64,000 nt of DNA from NCBI RefSeq assembly GCF_900166665.1, contig NZ_LT800494.1, positions 2,625,942 to 2,689,941 on the forward strand, in the 5' to 3' direction. This DNA is from Cytobacillus gottheilii. Lineage in GTDB: Bacteria; Bacillota; Bacilli; Bacillales; Cytobacillaceae. The notes beneath the pieces are model-generated. The model worked only from the letters and a program-made list of their open reading frames with translations, did not search any database and was not told where the DNA came from. Of this stretch, positions 62,632-64,000 are shown piece after piece (within the stretch, counting starts at the first letter, position 1; the number at the start of each line of letters is the position of its first letter). A program made the translations under genes and the position numbers.

Positions 62632-62824
62632 AATTATTCACCTTTCTTCTAAAAAAATTGTGCCGATCAATATGCTTTAAGCAGCAGTTGCCTGTTGCGG
62701 CGGTTTACATTCCTGTTATTAACAGCAAGGTAGACGTGAGATCGTTATTCTATTGTTTGGATTTTTTAGGTGAATTATGCAAAAAGAGGACTGATGATAT
62801 AAGGAGTAGAATCTGAAGATAGAA

Positions 62825-62857
62825 AAAGCAGCCCTGGCGTTTGCCTAGGCTGCTTTG
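62825..62857. terminator. Bidirectional terminator of the cold shock gene
   Basis: AAAGCAGCC-TGGC and GCC-A-GGCTGCTTT form a long stem, 12 bp after the csp stop. Confidence 0.82.
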
Positions 62858-62868
62858 TATGTTAGCAA

Positions 62869-63069
62869 TTATAGTTTGTTTACGTTTGAAGCTTGAGGTC
62901 CACGAGCACCTTCAACAACTTCGAAAGATACTTCTTGACCTTCGTCTAAAGACTTGAAGCCTTCAGTTTGGATTGCAGAGAAGTGTACGAATACATCGTT
63001 TCCGTCTTCGCCTTCGATGAAGCCGAATCCTTTTTCAGCATTAAACCATTTTACTTTACCGTTTTTCAT
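62869..63069 (-). CDS. csp: Cold shock protein (CspB/CspD family)
   Basis: This 66-aa OB-fold protein has [19 protein letters not shown] (RNP1), [13 protein letters not shown] (RNP2) and [13 protein letters not shown]. It acts as an RNA chaperone. The gap upstream (about 170 bp) is large enough for the long 5' leader common to csp genes. Confidence 0.96.
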   Translation of the reverse strand: MKNGKVKWFNAEKGFGFIEGEDGNDVFVHFSAIQTEGFKSLDEGQEVSFEVVEGARGPQASNVNKL

Positions 63070-63273
63070 GAAAAAATCCTCCTATTGACTAGTTCATTAG
63101 CCATCTTTAATCACCATTTACAACGATTATGCTTTACCGATAGTTACTGTTCCTAACCTTAATAGAAAAGACGGAAAAGTGGCTCAAAAAGTATAACGCG
63201 ATGCAGAACGGCTATCTTTAACTTAGCATTATATTTTAAAACTGTCAACAATTTCCGTTCCTATTATCCCTCT

Positions 63274-63411
63274 CTATTGCTTCATCTTTTCAGGTAAACT
63301 TTGGATTGAGGAGACTACAACATCAAGCTTTGCTTCGATCCGGCTAAGTAGAAATAAGGTTACTACAATCGGAAAGCCCACTTCACCTATCATTTGGACA
63401 ATCTCGTCCAT
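63274..63411 (-). CDS. YvrJ family protein
   Basis: This 45-aa protein (MDEIVQMIGEVGFPIVVTLF, LLSRIEAKLDVVVSSIQSL) is a typical YvrJ small membrane protein with one helix. AAAGGAGGG precedes the ATG at 63411. It clusters with DUF2922 and DUF1659 genes, a common Bacillus arrangement. Confidence 0.88.
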   Translation of the reverse strand: MDEIVQMIGEVGFPIVVTLFLLSRIEAKLDVVVSSIQSLPEKMKQ

Positions 63412-63481
63412 CCTATTTTCCCTCCTTTCATTTTTACAGGAGCATGCTGCTGCCACATGATGCGTTCTGAAGGTTAAAACA

Positions 63482-63510
63482 AGACCGGCACACGAAGTTA
63501 CCGGTCTCTA
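63482..63510. terminator. Hairpin terminator
   Basis: GACCGG and CCGGTC pair with an extended imperfect stem, with T-rich flanks on both strands. It lies between the DUF2922 and YvrJ genes. Confidence 0.7.
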
Positions 63511-63515
63511 AAAAA

Positions 63516-63734
63516 TTAAACAAATTCATAGGATGTAACAGTCCGTTCTACTAATCTTGCTTCTTTTGCGGCTGCATAACTGCCATTGCTGCCTTGGAAT
63601 ACACCAGAGGCAATCATCTGCTCCATTGCTGCTTTCACCGCATCAGGATCAATCGGCTCTTTTGGCTGATCAATTGAGATTCGCGCCTGTTTATCCAGGT
63701 TTGTAAGAAACGTAAGTTCCAGCGTTTTTTCCAT
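63516..63734 (-). CDS. DUF2922 family protein
   Basis: This 72-aa protein has LELTFLTNLDKQARISIDQP, AVKAAMEQMIASGVF and ARLVERTVTSYEFV, the DUF2922 pattern. Function unknown. GGGAGG precedes the ATG. It follows the DUF1659 gene by 36 bp. Confidence 0.9.
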   Translation of the reverse strand: MEKTLELTFLTNLDKQARISIDQPKEPIDPDAVKAAMEQMIASGVFQGSNGSYAAAKEARLVERTVTSYEFV

Positions 63735-63770
63735 GAGTTACACCTCCCTTCTTTCTTATGATCCAATTCA

Positions 63771-63989
63771 TTATTCTGCAATCGTGTAGCTGTCGTTTCT
63801 TGTAATAGAAACGAGTGGAGTATCAGTTAGACTGCCGACAGCTTGTGCTGCGGAAAGTAACCCATCTGCTGATGCATCTCTTTTGATGTTTGAAAAGGTT
63901 TTTGACTTTAAAATCGGCTCTCCCTTTTCGTTTAATCCCGTTTCAAAGGCAAGCTTCAACTTGGAATCAATTAATAATGCTTCTGCCAT
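63771..63989 (-). CDS. DUF1659 family protein
   Basis: This 72-aa protein has LKLAFETGLNEKGEPILKSK, TFSNIKRDASADGLLSAAQA and LVSITRNDSYTIAE, the DUF1659 pattern. It is regularly paired with DUF2922 and YvrJ proteins in Bacillaceae, with unknown function. Confidence 0.9.
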   Translation of the reverse strand: MAEALLIDSKLKLAFETGLNEKGEPILKSKTFSNIKRDASADGLLSAAQAVGSLTDTPLVSITRNDSYTIAE

Positions 63990-64000
63990 GGCTGATCACC

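Overview
The window looks like a chromosomal segment of a spore-forming, low-GC Bacillaceae bacterium (Bacillus, Cytobacillus or Metabacillus type). The evidence is strong AGGAGG-type ribosome binding sites, frequent TTG and GTG starts, a CotF-like spore coat protein, a ComK-family protein, T-box leaders, a YvrJ/DUF2922/DUF1659 cluster and a DUF6366 protein. Most genes lie on the minus strand. No rRNA, tRNA, CRISPR array, transposase or integrase was seen.

Layout. 0-5.3 kb: a 52-bp tandem repeat, DUF4256, a GDPD/hydrolase/HTH operon, and a three-gene GNAT/cupin/unknown operon. 5.4-9.94 kb: an ECF transporter (EcfT, fused EcfA, UPF0397 S component) and a SAM hydroxide adenosyltransferase, all behind a T-box leader that probably reads tRNA-Met. 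10-21.5 kb: accessory small genes, many of them small membrane proteins below 60 aa, a Nudix hydrolase, a peptidase E gene broken by an in-frame TGA, and members of a small unnamed paralog family. 21.5-31.4 kb: an ArsR-rhodanese/MFS pair, then a run of mostly single minus-strand genes (VOC, GrpB, GNAT, membrane and unknown proteins). These are separated by copies of a short repeat with conserved outer cores and a variable hairpin. One gene in this stretch has its own T-box; another is truncated at the edge of a repeat copy. 31.6-40 kb: miscellaneous genes (GNAT, nucleoside phosphorylase fold, VanZ, DUF6440), an ABC-2 exporter with an ABC-like/LytTR fusion regulator, and a class A beta-lactamase-like hydrolase. 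40-46.5 kb: a ComK-like protein, two adjacent DGQHR-domain (DndB-like) proteins, and a four-gene group with SEC-C and DUF1835/DUF3658-type proteins; two candidate non-coding RNAs lie in its gaps. 46.5-51.6 kb: an OmpR-type two-component system with an FtsX-type ABC transporter. 51.7-56.4 kb: coat protein, a large higher-order repeat array of CGGA/TCCG palindromes, a DUF559-like nuclease and small genes. 56.5-64 kb: DNA alkylation repair (AlkD-like), SbcC, SbcD, DUF421, cold shock protein, YvrJ, DUF2922 and DUF1659.

The most unusual structures are the repeat-separated gene array at 24-31 kb, which has an integron-like layout without a visible integrase; the two T-box leaders on non-classical targets; and the higher-order repeat at 53-54.4 kb. 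All functions are inferred from sequence and motifs read by eye. No database search was run.
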